Source: Rutstroemia sp. NJR-2017a BVV2
Lineage: Eukaryota; Ascomycota; Leotiomycetes; Helotiales; Rutstroemiaceae
Length of the DNA stretch: 64,000 nucleotides
Direction of reading: 5' to 3'
NCBI GenBank assembly: GCA_002946415.1
Contig: NJPS01000013.1
Location: 1,116,001 to 1,180,000 of the forward strand
Positions 20,207 to 32,933 of the stretch are shown in pieces. The position numbers and the translations under genes were made by a program. The notes beneath the pieces are model-generated. The model made no database searches and was not told where the DNA came from. It saw nothing but the letters and a program-made list of their open reading frames with translations. Each line of letters begins with the position of its first letter. Positions within the stretch are counted from its first letter, which is position 1.

Positions 20207-22263
20207 AATGAATTGTTCGGGGTCTTGATGTGAGATGTGTATATTGTATATGTATAACGAGCGAGGTGTGATGGGATGAAAAGGCCTCGATTTCTCTCTC
20301 ATCTCTACGAAAATTATCGGTCATAATAGTTTATTTGGTGGTGATGGTGGGGATATCTATCTGGATGGGAATCTGGAGTCGATGCGATGCATTTGTGGAT
20401 TAGCCTTTTTAGCTTGAAAGGTCGTTCCAATCTGTACAGTATAGTAAATGTCTGAATATGATGAGGATATCCAACAATGGTGTAGCAGTGCATTTGCATT
20501 CTCTTCTGGAATTTACTCGGTGACACTGTCGATGACATGAATAGAGGGGTCACCACCAAAAACTCAGGAGGAGCTCGACATGCTTGACAGGGGTAGAAAT
20601 GCCGGGCCCATCACCTCAGCACTCAAAATCCAGCACAGCAACATCTTTAAAGCTTATATACATCAAGCATCCAACCATCGCCGATACTCCCAAAATAAAC
20701 CCATCCAGGAACAAGCAATCCGCGATCGAAATTTCTACAGCATAACGTAGCAATCTTGCAATCTCCAATTCGGTCATTTCGAAGCGCACCCGCCAATGAG
20801 GGGGACGTGAAACACGCGTGCAAATTAAATCAGACCCGGTTTTAATTCTGCCGGCCTGTTGTCGATCTGAACTGTGAGCACACTTTCAACGGTAAACGGT
20901 AGACGGATAGGAGATGGAGACTGGATGGTAGGTTGTTATCGAGATCCGAAGGCTGAAATACTGGGTGGGGGACCACGACTGGGTCTGGATTCTGGTTGCG
21001 GTAGGTGGATGTGTATACGCATGTGGATGCTAAATGGGCCTTCTCCTGGATTTTGGTCTGTGGTCTGGGAGATCTACTTTTCGATCTTCACTGATCTTCG
21101 CTGTTTTGTCTTCCTTCTCCTTACCTACTTTTCATATCGTGAACTTCATTGATTTAATCTTCCTTTTTGTTCATTTGTCTCTGCATATTTACACTCGGTC
21201 TGCAATACAGGAAGTCTAATTCAGACTCATTCGTTCAACTACACCCACCATCTCTATATTCAGATCTTTCCAGTAGCTTTCCATATACCTCTCACTCAAC
21301 CTAAGCACCACTTCTACATCAAATATACCACAGCCCACGTAGAGGACCAAGAAAAACGTCCCCTAAAAATGGTCCACCAACGCTCTTTCTCCCGGCAAGC
21401 CCTCCCAACCTACGAACCCCCCAAACCCCAACCTCCCCCTCCTTCTTCTTCCACCCATTCCTCGTACACTCATAATCACAACCACAACCACACCCACCCA
21501 AGCACACCCCTGCTCCTAGGGTCTTTCTACTCTTATTTAAGACACTCCTTGGGTCATCAAAGGACGAGAAGCATGAACGTAAAGCAATGACAATAAACCA
21601 TACTGGACATTGAACCACTCCACACGAGTAAGGGCGAAGACCGTTCCAAGAAGTCTTGTCAAAATTCGCCAGAGAGCTCTTGCTGTTGCTGCGGAATGTT
21701 TGTTGTCGTTCTGATGGTCGACTGGTCCTAGTGTTGTGGAAGTATATGTAGTATCGTGTTGTTAATGCGCTGCTGGAGGCTAATCACGTACATGTCGTAA
21801 ACTGTTTACACACTGGGTTGATTTGTGAGAATAGCTGAGGCACAATGCCGCTGGATCGTATGAACTCTCTGAGCTTCTTTCATTCTTGATTGATGCCTCT
21901 CACCCCTCACAAACTAGGAAAGGAAAGTCGTTCTATTTGATTTCTCTGACGCACTATTTCAGTAGGGTCGCGAGAGCTAATTCTGGAAAACTTGGAGGTG
22001 ATGAGTGCATTGAATTTTCGATTTCTACTCTGTATGAGACCAAACTCAAGAGATATCACTTGACTGTAGATATATCGCTGTACATATCGTGCATTCCTCG
22101 ACAGAAATGAAGCTTCAGATGCTAATTTATGATAAATTTGAAAAGTGAATAGAGGATTCTACCTTTGTGGCGAAGGGAGTCTGTGAGAATTTGATTAAAA
22201 TTATGATTACGAAAATAATCGACTGATACACAGCCAGGAGTATATATACAAAAGCTTCCGGAT
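20207..22263. other. Intergenic stretch of about 2 kb
   Basis: There is no well-supported gene. A CT-rich leader-like region occurs around 21240-21370, just before a 73-codon frame listed separately. Bases 21420-21510 are CA/CCA-rich. The remainder shows no repeats or frames of note. Confidence 0.4.
21369..21590 (+). CDS. Possible small Pro/His/Ser-rich protein
   Basis: Seventy-three codons starting MVHQRSFSRQALPTYEP, then a proline run, a Ser/Thr stretch and an HNHNHNHTH segment, ending NVKQ. It is preceded by a pyrimidine-rich, CAC-containing leader and an AAAA-ATGG start context, both of which favour translation. Low-complexity content from a CCA/CAC tract could equally produce this frame by chance. 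I recognise no family. Confidence 0.25.
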   Translation: MVHQRSFSRQALPTYEPPKPQPPPPSSSTHSSYTHNHNHNHTHPSTPLLLGSFYSYLRHSLGHQRTRSMNVKQ

Positions 22264-23651
22264 CTAAAACGAGACACCACTCTTTCCGGCACCAGGATAG
22301 GTATCTTGGAGACCGTCGAAAAACGACTTCCCATCCATGGTCAAATCACCGAACTGAGGACAACCAGCAATATCAAGAATAGAAGTGTTGACAACATCGA
22401 GCAATAACTTCAACGGCAGAGCAACAGTGGCAAAGAGTGGAGACAAAGAATTGGGTGCGAACGTCTTGACCACCTCAAGCGCAAAACACATGAGGTTATT
22501 TCCCTCCAAGAGCGACTCTGCATTGAGAACACCACCAGTAATGTTACTGACGTCGAGTCCAACGAAGGAGTTGACTGTTCCAGTGTTACCACCAATAGAC
22601 GCAAGTGTAGGATATTCGGCCATCCAAGCAAGTAAATCGACGTTGAGACTGACAAGTCCATAGTCAACGGGTGTGCGGTACCAGTTGGATGGTATCTGCT
22701 CCCAGCCTTTCTTGTACACATATGATCCATTTTCTTCGTACACGCCAAACATACTTCGTAATACACCTTGCGTTAGGTAGCCGTCTGGATGCTCCGCCGT
22801 GTGGTTACTCAGTAGACGACCAGAAAATGCAAATCCGGCATTGCGAGCAATCATGCCAGTGTATGGTCCATAGTAGAGATAAGGATTGGTGGTCTTGCTG
22901 TAGGCCAGGCGTTCAGCGGCTCGCTTTCCAATGTCTTGCATCGTGATAACTTCGGAATCGGCACCGTTCGCGATTTGGAGAAATAGCGTCATGTTCATGG
23001 TTGAGGAATCGCCTGTTACATAGAGATCGTCGCGCGTATTTGATGAATCTGCTTCGATCCAGTTGTGGGCACCATCGAGGCCTCGAGGCGTTCCTTGAAG
23101 GCCGCCTAGGTTGCCGAGGATATTGGCTACCTTTGGAGTGTAACCGCCGATTGAGAATCCGGGATTGAGGGAGAGAGGATCACCGACACCGACTGTGCCC
23201 ATGATGGCGAGGATGGTGATAAGCTCAATGCCCATTCCAAAGATGGCATTGACATTGGCAATGAGATCCACCATCGATACAACACCATCGTGAGGTATGT
23301 AATTGTGGTTTGCTAGGGCATTTAGTCCCGGACATGGTCCTCTTTGATCGCCCGCGTCGAAGTTAGGAGCAACGAATGCATGCTTTCCCGTGACTAGAGT
23401 CTCGTTAGTGGGAGGTGAAACGAAGGAGTATGCTTCAGTTCCTGACCATCAATGGGAGTATTCAGTGAGTGAACCAACAACCTCTTCTGAACTGCTGGAT
23501 GACTCTCGACTTGTTTCTTCAGGTCCTCAAACAGGGCTTCGTCTCGAATATTTCCAGAAAACTTTGCCCCATCTCGAAGATGCAGACTCGGAAACGCTTG
23601 GACAGTTGTGCCTAGAAGAGAAATGGTAAGGAAGGACAATGGAAACTTCAT
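22264..23651 (-). CDS. Secreted heme-thiolate peroxidase (chloroperoxidase / unspecific peroxygenase family)
   Basis: Two exons, 23651-23447 and 23393-22264 (phase-1 intron of 53 nt, CACTAAC branch point, ctctag acceptor), give 444 residues. A signal peptide covers about residues 1-19 (SFLTISLLGTTVQAF). The axial heme-ligand motif PCPGLNALANHNYIPHDG starts at residue 88, so Cys89 is the thiolate ligand. Further on, GAHNWIEADSSNTRDD corresponds to the EGD-like block of long-type peroxygenases, where the glutamate acts as acid-base catalyst. The length fits the long group better than short peroxygenases. Such enzymes use H2O2 to hydroxylate or halogenate substrates outside the cell. Several N-glycosylation sites (NMT, NHT, NGS, NIT) are visible. 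The splice restores the conserved NTPIDVTGKHAFVAPNFDAG run. A flavin oxidase about 5 kb away could provide H2O2 (inference). Confidence 0.9.
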
Positions 23652-25265
23652 TTTCTCTATAATCTAAAAAGGAGTGACTGGGAAGTAGAACGATTGACAA
23701 TAACTACAAAATGGCATGCGATATGAGGGAATGTGAACTTGATATTGGCTGTGATTTGAATGTGAATCCACGAAATATACTTTACCATACTCAACGAGTA
23801 GCCCATAGCTCATCCCTGGTCAGAAGCAGCCAAGGAAAGGAGAGGATGTGGATGAATGCCATCGTGCCAAGGCGATAAATAGTGGAGTATGGAACTGCTT
23901 GTATAGACCCGTAGGAATTTTGAAATCCCCATGCCTCAACATGGGTCTGTAGCGATAATGAGGCTATTCCGAGGAAGGATCGGCAGTACCTGCATACAGA
24001 CAATACTCCGTAGAACACATGCACAATGACTGCCCACACAGACTCCTGGATTTTACGAAGTAGTCCCGAAATTCCGAATGTGATGGGCAGTGTAAACACA
24101 CTACCCTAGTATGATGATATTGTAACTTTGAGTGATGAAGTTGGTGACTGACTATTGGGCTATTCACCAGTAGGGAGCTCTTCCGGAAAGCGGCCGAGGT
24201 TTAAGCTTACTTCATACACACAGTAGCTGACTAATTGGATACTGTATGCTAGTACAGTACACCACAGCTCAAGCGTGAACAATTTGATAAAACGTGGTTT
24301 TTAGAATGACTGGTTTCCTGTATATCTGCCGTCAGCGTCATATCCATTCAATCAGTCCTAGAAACGACCCCTTGGAACCTACTACCCATGCACCGCATTC
24401 ATATAACATATCCCCGGGAATAAAAGGAAGAGTAAGATACAGGCATTTCCTTGATCGGCAACTGAGAAAATGACCAAGCTCAAGGAGTCGTTGGAAGGTC
24501 TGTTGGCCCAAGCTCAATCCCGCTGCAATACCACAGTGCGGGAGATCCCTACTTTATTCGGCAGACCTGCTCTAAGCTGCTGTTAGGGTTGATTTCTGGG
24601 GACTGCCCCTGTCTTCCCCTCTTGTGCCGCTATGGATACTGCAACCATGTCACCGCCAGATCTAGGATGTCCAAATGATTCGAGGTCCTAAGGAATGGAA
24701 TTGGACTACCTCGATTCCTCGCATGATGTTTTGGTTTGTCTCAATAATCGGAAAATAGTTCAGGGCCCTACTGATATTATTTTCAGAATGGTCCCCCCCT
24801 AGCTTAGCTCCCGAAGACTAACAAGTCGCTTGACGTGGAATATTATGCGCCGCGATAAAGAGCAGCAGGTACGAAGTAGGCGCATCTCCTATTGAGCTTC
24901 CTGTGCGACCCAAGGGAAAGGAAATGTCTGAACAGAGCCTTGGAACAGACCCTAGGGTATTGTTGCCATTACTATGTATGTTTGGAGGCAAGATCTACTC
25001 AGGGTTTGAATTTTGGCAAAATGTATTGCAACTTGCCAGCCAAGGATTCTTTGAGGACCAACCGAGCCCTGGTACAATTAATCTGAGTTCTTCATGCCTG
25101 GCAAGGGAAAGTGGACCATACCATTAACGGTCGTACAGCGAATCGTCCGTGGCAGAATCACGATGTTTCTTCAGTCTGTTATAGATGAGAACTCTCTCTG
25201 TTGATTTTAATCTATTCTCCGTCTTCAAAGTCCCGAATTTCCAATCGATCCTGCAGCTTTCTACT
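23652..25265. other. Divergent intergenic region of about 1.6 kb
   Basis: This region separates the peroxidase gene (-) from the CFEM receptor gene (+) and should contain both promoters. I see no gene; small frames at 23791-24167 and 24892-25127 show no family features. Nothing else was noted. Confidence 0.4.
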
Positions 25266-26898
25266 ATGAGGTCGATTCAAACCATACTGGCCGTAGTGGC
25301 TAGCTTTTCTGTCGCTATCGTCACAGCTCAGTCCCCATTAGTGTTACGGCAAGATTCTGCATCCGTTCTCGCGGCCGCAGAAGCTGCTTATCCGACCTGC
25401 GCAGTATGTGTCTGCAATCTATCTTTGAATAAACGCTGACCATTTTGTAGCTCAAATGTATGGCCGAAGCTATTCCTACTTCCACATGTTCTGCGACAGA
25501 TGTTGTATGTCTCTGTTCGAACAGTGCTCTGCAGGGTAATATCACAGCATGTGCAATGGAGAGCTGCACTGTTGCCCAGCTTCTTAGTGAGTAATATTCC
25601 TATGATTCTATGACTCCAACTTTTTCTGACTTCCCAAAGGCACCAAGAACGTTACCGAGACTATGTGTGGTGCTCCCGTCAGGAATAGAACCAAGCAGGT
25701 ATCATATATCGGGGTTATTGGAGGCGCTGTTGCGCTAGTAGCATTCTTGATACGAGTAGTTGCATCTGCGATGAAACTGCGAAAATGGGGCTCGGATGAC
25801 TGGGCGATGTGCGTTGTAGTGGTAAGTCATTATTCTCGCGTTTCTCAGTACTTCACTGACCGCTGACAGGCACTGGCTGTTCCTCCAACAGTGTTTTCCG
25901 TGATATGTAAGTCTGATCCGCCTTCACTACTGAAAAAGGTGCTAACAGCAAGCAGTGGCAAATAATGGGTTAGGGAAAGATATGTGGACACTAGAGCCTG
26001 AGAATATCACCAACATCCTGTTTGTATGTATTGTTTGTAGCCCTTAACCACACATGGACTGACTTGCCCTAGTATTATTTCCTTGGAGAATGTTTCTACC
26101 TCGCGGCCATGGCCACCATGAAGATATCGTTCTGCCTGCTCTTCATTCGGTTATTTCGTGAAAAGCCTTTCATTTACTACGTCCACGGCACATTAGCACT
26201 TTCAGTTGGGTATGGAGTAAGTTTCGTCATAGCAACGATATGCCAATGCCATCCTATCAGCTACGAATGGACCCAGTGGGACGGTCTACATAAAGGAACA
26301 TGCAACAACATCAACCTTCAAGGATGGATGAGTGCCATTTTCAACATCGTTCTTGATATCATCGTCATCGCTCTACCGCTGGGAAAGCTCTCCAAATTGG
26401 TCATGACTTTCGAGAGGAAGCTTACAATCATGTGCATGTTCTCACTTGGATTATTGTAAGTCGCTGAACAAGGATCCCACACTGAGAAAATGCTAACTTC
26501 TCTTCTAGTGTCACTGCTATCAGCATCGTTCGTTTGTCGTCTTTAATCGAATTTGCCACTTCCGAAAATATTACATGTAAGGACTTTCATGCCGGATTCC
26601 ATATCAGAGCTAACCTTTTAATGTAGGGGATTATGTTCCCGCAGCATACTTCAGCACTCTAGAACTCCACGTAGGAATTCTTTGCGGGTGTTTGCCTGCC
26701 TTGAAACCACTCCTTAATATGCTCTTACCAAAATTAGCCATGAGCATGGACAGATCCATGCAGTCCAACATCACCACCTCCAAGTCAGTAGGAGCGAAAG
26801 GAGGGAACAAAGATATGGGCGATTTCATACCGCTAAAAGGAATCGAAAGCCCCAATTCCAAATTCTACAGCAGCTCCGTAGTGTGCACAGCGGTCTGA
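25266..26898 (+). CDS. CFEM-domain seven-transmembrane receptor-like protein (PTH11 type)
   Basis: Eight exons join cleanly: 25266-25403, 25451-25586, 25640-25821, 25870-25906, 25956-26023, 26073-26455, 26509-26576 and 26627-26898. The product is 427 residues. A signal peptide (MRSIQTILAVVASFSVAIVTA) precedes a CFEM domain at about residues 42-98 with the eight-cysteine pattern (PTCALKCMAEAI, TSTCSATDVVCLC, ACAMESC and, after the spliced segment, TMCGAP). Then follows the fungal rhodopsin-like seven-helix domain: YIGVIGGAVALVAFLIRV, KWGSDDWAM, YFLGECFYLAAMATMKISFC, CQCHPISYEW, GTCNNINLQGWMSAIFNIV and LGILCG. The Lys/Ser C-terminus is cytosolic. CFEM-linked members include Pth11 of Magnaporthe, needed for surface recognition in appressorium formation. 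The ligand here is unknown. Confidence 0.92.
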
Positions 26899-28327
26899 CA
26901 AACGCGGGTTGGTTATGTTTCGGGCAGGAGGATACTTCCAGGTGGCGCCGGCGTGCGACTCAGTGCGATAATTAACTTCACGACTTTGTTAAATCAGGAC
27001 AGCCATATCGAGCTGAGTCTTGGGGAAAAGGCGTCAAGGGAACGGATATTTTTAATATGATACCACAAGGCAGACTAGTTTTAGAATACTTCCATTTGTT
27101 CACAGTTCGTACGAGCTACAATTACAACCTATCATAATAGCTAAATAAGAGACGATGTACTTGAGCGATGCGTCGTTACTTTCAACATCTCCCAAAATTA
27201 ATCCAACTACATTCAACTACCAAGCTCCATCTGGTTTTCTTTGATCATATCCATGATGAGTAATCGGCAGAAGTTGCGTACTGCAATTCGAGGTGCCCCT
27301 CTCCTACGCCAACTACGGATGGTCGTCGTCTCTACACTGCTGAGTGCGCTCAACACATCAAAAGGTCTGTCTCAAACATGTCAATTTCGTATAAGCTTAT
27401 TGTGGATATCAATTGCACCATGAACATTCCCTTCATTTCAGCGTCCCACTCCACGCAGAATATCCCCCGCTGTTTGTACATAAAAGTTCTCCACAGTCTT
27501 GGTCTCGTTTATTTCGCGCCATTTCGGTACAATACAATTTTCCTCCGCACAACTCGATCAAGATTAGGTTCTGCCAAATGTAGTAGCTTCATGTTCGAGT
27601 CAAGACTTGGGAACCGGGGCTTTCATAACTATGCAGTCGGATTTGGAAAAGGGAAAGACATGCTGCGATCGACATTATCTAACCATGCTGGGAAATACGC
27701 TTATTTGAATTCGGAATAATCGAAATTTGCGAGCCGACTGTACAAGTAAATGCCCTTTGGCTCGCAAAGCCAACAAATTAGATCGAGCCAAGACCCATGT
27801 TGCGACAGCGACTAGTGTTTTCAGCACCCTGACGGGCCTGACTGACAACACCCACCGGCAGAGAAGGTGTCGTTCCGAAACCTGGAGGGGAGGAAGCTGG
27901 AAAGAGTTCCGACTAAAGGGGAAGAAACGTTTTCTGTCACTTTTTATGCACATCTTTGTTTTTCATCAAACGGCGGGTCCTTCCAGACTGGGCCGCGGAA
28001 AGCTTCCACTTAAGGAGCGCATGAGAAAATGCCATTTGCAGTATTATTCATGTACATCTCGACCTGACGAGGGTCGAATTTCAATCCCACCGTGCTGGTT
28101 TGTTTATGAGGATCTTCGCGATCGCTTCTCCTTGCGAATAAGTTCGTGAGGCAACGGCAACGGACTCGGCGACAAGGGCGCACGTAAGAATTCGAGGGGA
28201 AAAGCTTTATATAAAAGCTGGGCGAGATCTCAAAGTCTGGGCATTCTTAATCCCAAGTCATTCCTTAAGTTTCTGCATTGCTTTTCGATTATTCTTCCCA
28301 GCTTCGTAAGATCTTGGGAAATTCATC
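26899..28327. other. Intergenic stretch of about 1.4 kb
   Basis: No supported gene. Plus-strand frames at 27378-27719 and 27727-28149 are long but have no domain and no clear splice context. A TATA box for the GMC gene is listed separately. Confidence 0.4.
28208..28216 (+). promoter_or_regulatory. TATA box upstream of the GMC oxidoreductase
   Basis: TATATAAAA about 112 nt before the ATG at 28328, in a region that then turns pyrimidine-rich. Position and sequence fit a strong, regulated fungal promoter. Confidence 0.6.
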
Positions 28328-30423
28328 ATGTTTCCTCTACGATCTCTGGGCCTTGTCGCTCTTTTCAGCCTGACGGCTTCCGCATTGTATGTTTAAAGTC
28401 TGTTCTCAGATGTTTCGCACGCCTGAGTACTAACATAATATCTAGTAAACCCACCCAAGTACACGACTACCTACACGCACGCGCAGCCAACCCTACAGCA
28501 TCGAGCTCCAAAAATATTACACTTGACCCATACGAGTATGTGGTTGTTGGAAGTGGACCAGGAGGTGCGCCTTTGGCTGCTCGACTCGCTCTGGCAGGTC
28601 ACTCAGTTCTACTGATTGACGCTGGAGGGGACCACGGAGACGACATCACTCTACAAGTCCCAGCGCTCCATGTCCTTGCATCTGAATACGACCCCATCAG
28701 ATGGGACTTCTTTGTGAACCACTACGCAAACGAGACCAGAGCAGCAAGAGATTCCAAGATGACTTACCAGACGGTTGAAGGTGATTACTATGTTGGTCTT
28801 GATCCACCAGCGGGCGCTACCCCCTTGGGAATACTCTACCCTCGTACCGGTACTCTAGGAGGATGTGCTGAACACAATGCGTTGATCACCATCTACCCTC
28901 AGGCAAGCGACTGGGAATACATCCAGCAAATCACCGGTGATGATTCATGGGCACCCAAAAAGATGCGTTCGTACTACGAGAAGCTCGAAAACTGTCGCTA
29001 CCTGACTGCCGATGTCACTGGCCATGGATATAACGGATGGCTTCAGACCACGGTTACCAACCCAGAATTGATCGTGCAAGATCGAAAGGTTCTCTCGCTT
29101 GTCATTGCTGCTGCCACAACTATGGGTAAGAGCGTACTCGGAAAGCTCATTACCACTGTCACTGGACTTGTTGAAGTTTTGGCTTTGGATATCAACAACG
29201 ATTCCCCTAATCGTGATGATGAAGACGTTTTATACCAAGTTCCACTTGCCATGAAATTCCCTGACTACTCTCGTGCGTCACCTAGAGATTTCGTTTGGAG
29301 CGTCGCAAATGCTACCAATCGAGATGGCTCCAAGAAATACAAGCTCGATGTTCAGCTCAACACGTTGGTTACGAAGGTCAACTTTAACACCACTGGTGCG
29401 ACACCAAGAGCCACTGGTGTTGACTTCATGGTTGGTCAATCTCTTTACCGTGCTGATCCCCGAAGCAAGAACGTCGGTGACTCTTCTGCAATCTACGGTA
29501 GCGTTCGAGCCACAAGAGAAGTGATCGTATCTGGTGGCGCCTTCAACACTCCTCAAATTCTTAAGCTCTCTGGTGTGGGACCCAAAGCCGAACTCGAGAA
29601 ATTTGGCATCCCCGTCATCAAGGATCTCCCAGGTGTCGGAACTAACATGCAAGATCGTTACGAAGTGGGTATTGTCGGGAACTCCACCTCTGACTTCTCT
29701 CTTCTGAAAGACTGCACCTTCCTCAACGGTACCGATCCGTGCTTGGAGCAATGGGAAAATGTTCCACTCCTGAAAGGTGGTTACTCAACCAACGGTATCG
29801 CTCTCGCATATCCTAAACACTCCTCTGTCGCAGGCGGCGTTCAGGATCTCTACCTCGGTGGTGTCCCCGCTTACTTCAACGGCTACTTCCCCGGCTACTC
29901 CGTCCACGCCCTCGCCAAACGTAACGTCTGGACTTGGCTCACCCTGAAAGCGCACTCTCGCAACAACGCCGGTACTGTCACCTTGAGATCCGCCGACCCT
30001 CGCGACACCCCCGAGATCACATTCAACTACTTCGACACTGGTGTTGGCGGCGACGAGGACTTGCAAGCCGTGTACGAAGGAATGAAATTCGGTATCGAGG
30101 CTTTCGATAACTTGATCCCACTCGATGGCTCATTCAACCGTATCTGGCCTGACCCAAGCATCACATCGGAAGAGGACCTCAAGCAGTTTGCTAAGGATGA
30201 GGCCTGGGGACATCATGCTTCTTGCTCTTGCCCCATCGGCGCTGATGATGACGAGAATGCGGTTTTGGACACCAACTTCAAGGTTAGAGGTGTTGACGGT
30301 CTTCGTGTGGTTGACGCCTCGGTGTTCCCCAAGATTCCGGGTATGTACATTGCGCTGTCGATCTACATGATCAGTGAGAAGGCGGCGGATGTTATTATCG
30401 CAGCGGCCAAAACCACTTCTTAA
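28328..30423 (+). CDS. Secreted GMC-family FAD oxidoreductase
   Basis: Two exons, 28328-28386 and 28446-30423 (59-nt intron), give 678 residues. A signal peptide (MFPLRSLGLVALFSLTASA) leads into the FAD-binding Rossmann motif VVVGSGPGGAPLAARLA near residue 52 and LIDAGGD. Signature 1 is PRTGTLGGCAEHNALI, and signature 2 is GGAFNTPQILKLSGVGP near residue 350. The C-terminal part has WGHHASCSCPIG with the expected catalytic His, then GLRVVDASVFPKIPGMYIAL. In aryl-alcohol and glucose oxidases a second His or Asn occurs where this protein has MYIALSIYMI, so the substrate side of the pocket differs. Members oxidise alcohols or sugars, many releasing H2O2. The best general name is choline-dehydrogenase/glucose-oxidase-like; the substrate cannot be told. 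It lies upstream of a broken tannase in the same orientation. Confidence 0.92.
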
Positions 30424-31109
30424 TGTAGCGTGGAATAAGTCGGAAGATTTTTAATGTATAATTTTGTAATTCAGATAGAAACTTGTCAGTCTCATGTACA
30501 TAGAAGCTTTTGGGGAAGGAGCGCCATCAATGACAATAACTTTCTCCCACTATTCGTGAGCTTCAGAATTGATTAGCCGAGTGCAAAATTCTTGTCTGAA
30601 CTAATTAGATCCAGAGTTGCCGATTCTTATATGCTGCACCGCTTCCATGAGTGACACGTTCTGTTTTTCTGTCCAAGTTTCTCATCATCCTGAGCTCTCG
30701 AATTTTCGATTTCTAGCACGACCAAAATATGAATGCAAGCGTTCGATGGCTGCCCAAACCCCATGACGCTTAGGTTGTGACGTCGTGTTCGACAGTTCCC
30801 GCACAACGTCGTTTGTTATCGTCCTTTCCCACCTCTCGATAAGGAAAGGCCTGATAGATGTTTATTCGTACTTTTTCATTCTCGGAAATTGCCTGGAACT
30901 GATCGGTTGAGCTGGTCCAAGCATGACTCTAGCTCGTCGTTAACGCGTGGTTGGCAGTTCATGAAGGCTCAGTATACCAAGTGGTGTAATATATAACAAG
31001 TAGATGTTTCCTTCTCGAAACAGCACAATCCCCTCCCCCTTCATCGCATTTGAATTTGGAAGTAATACCCAACTCTCTACAGTCTTTACCCAGAATTTTT
31101 AAAGCCAAG
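30424..31109. other. Intergenic, promoter of the tannase-like locus
   Basis: This is the spacer between two plus-strand genes. A TAATATATAAC stretch at about 30987-30997 lies 115 nt before the tannase ATG and could be its TATA box. Nothing else was noted. Confidence 0.4.
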
Positions 31110-32933
31110 ATGCGCTCCTCTAGCTGGGCCGTCACTGCTGCTGCTTCGGCCACACTCGTTCATGCCGCTTCCAATTCGACTCTCGCCGATGTTTGCACAA
31201 CCGCATATGTCCAGTCAATGCTCCCAAATTCCGAAGCAGTCGGTCTTGCTATCTCTATTGATTCGACGTCTGTCACTGCCAACGCTGTTTACAACGCATC
31301 AAGCACTGGTGAGGTATTCTATCCAGACGCAACATACAGTTACTGCAATGTAACATTCTCCTACTCTCATAATGGTAAGGACGACACCGTGCTTCTCGAA
31401 TACTGGATGCCTGCTCCTTCTCAATCCCAGAACCGTTACCTTTCGACTGGTGGTGGTGGATATGCCATCAACTCAGCAGATGATTCCTACCAGGGGGGGT
31501 CATCTATGGGGCCAGTGCTGGTATCACAGATGGAGGATTTGGAGGGTTCTCTACCAACTTCGATACTACCTTCCCCATCGTGAACGGCACCGCAAACTGG
31601 GATACTCTATACATGTTCGGTTACCAAGCTCACAAGGAGTTAAGCTTGATTGGAAAGCAGTTCACCAAGAACTTCTTCGCAATGGGCGAGAAGAAGCTTT
31701 ACGCATACTACCAGGTAGACTATTCTTAAACTTTTCATGACAGGTGTGTTCGCGTACTGACTGTAGAATTAGGGATGCTCCGAAGGTGGACGAGAGGGAT
31801 GGAGTCAAGTTCAACGATTCGGTGAAGAATGGGATGGTGCGATTACCGGTGCTCCAGCTATGCGCTACTCCTTCCAGCAAATCAACCATTTGGTTTCCAA
31901 CGTTGTTGAGAAAACTGTCGGCTACTATCCACCTATCTGCGAAATGACAAAAATCATGAACGCCACTATCGAAGCCTGTGACCCCATGGATGGTAAGACC
32001 GATGGTGTCGTTGCCCGTTCGGATCTCTGCAAGCTTAACTTTAATCTCAATTCAACCATTGGCCTACCTTATTACTGTCCTGCCGAGGCAGCTGTCGCTG
32101 GATACAAGAACAAGAGACAATTAGCCCAAGCTGCGACCCCTGAGCAAAATGGAACAGTTACTGCCGAAGCCGTTGAGATCGCCTCTCAGATTCTCGATGG
32201 TCTCAAAGATTCAGAAGGTCGTCGTGTTTATCTCTCCTACCAACCCGGCGCTTCATTCGCCGATGCCGAGACGGCGTACAACTTCGACACCGACACCTGG
32301 GAGCTTTCCATTAGTTCCCTCGGCCAAGAGTTCCCAGTCCGTTTCATCGAACTCCAAGATTCCTCTACCTTGACCTCCCTTGACAACGTCACCTACGATA
32401 CGCTTAGAGAGTGGATGTATGTCGGATGGCAAATGTACGAAGACAGCTTACACACCGTCTAGCCCGATCTTAGCGAGTTCCAGAAAGCGGGTGGTAAGGT
32501 GCTTCACTTCCACGGTGAATCGGACAACAGTATCCCCACCGCGGCTTCAGTCCGCTACCATGAGTCAGTTCGTGAAATTATGTACCCAAACATGTCTTTC
32601 AACGACAGTACTGCTGCTCTCAATGAGTGGTACCAACTCTACCTCGTTCCAGGCGCCGGTCACTGCTCTACCAACGACTACCAGCCAAATGGTCCGTTCC
32701 CACAAACCAACCTTGCAGTCTTGATTGATTGGGTTGAGAATGGCAATACACCAAGTACACTTAACGCAACTCATCTCTCAGGAGCGAATGTTGGAGAGAA
32801 CGCCCAGCTTTGCGCTTGGCCTTTGAGACCCATGTGGAAGCAGAATGGTACGGTGATGGATTGCGAGTATGACCAGGCTTCGATTGATTCATGGCTGTAC
32901 GAGTTCGACTCCTTCAAGATGCCAGTCTACTAG
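31110..32933 (+). pseudogene. Tannase / feruloyl esterase family gene, broken by a frameshift and a stop
   Basis: A signal peptide (MRSSSWAVTAAASATLVHA), then NRYLSTGGGGYAINSADDSY, and after a splice (31714/31773) the nucleophile motif GCSEGGREGWSQVQRF. Next come GAITGAPAMRYSFQQINH, CDPMDGKTDGVV (the calcium-loop Asp region), and finally KVLHFHGESDNSIPTAASVRYH and GAGHCSTN with the catalytic Asp and His. All parts of the family (PF07519) are present, but two lesions stop translation. The seven-G run at 31493-31499 is one base short, shifting the frame right after SADDSYQGG. In addition, TAG at 32460-32462 replaces the CAG expected before PDLSEF. The first is at a homopolymer and could be a consensus error; the second is a C-to-T change in a CpA context, as produced by RIP. 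Tannases split gallate or ferulate esters. This copy is probably not functional as read. Confidence 0.85.

Noticed and set aside
27378..28149. Two long plus-strand frames between the receptor and the GMC gene
   Set aside because: No domain, no splice logic, unusual composition; likely chance.
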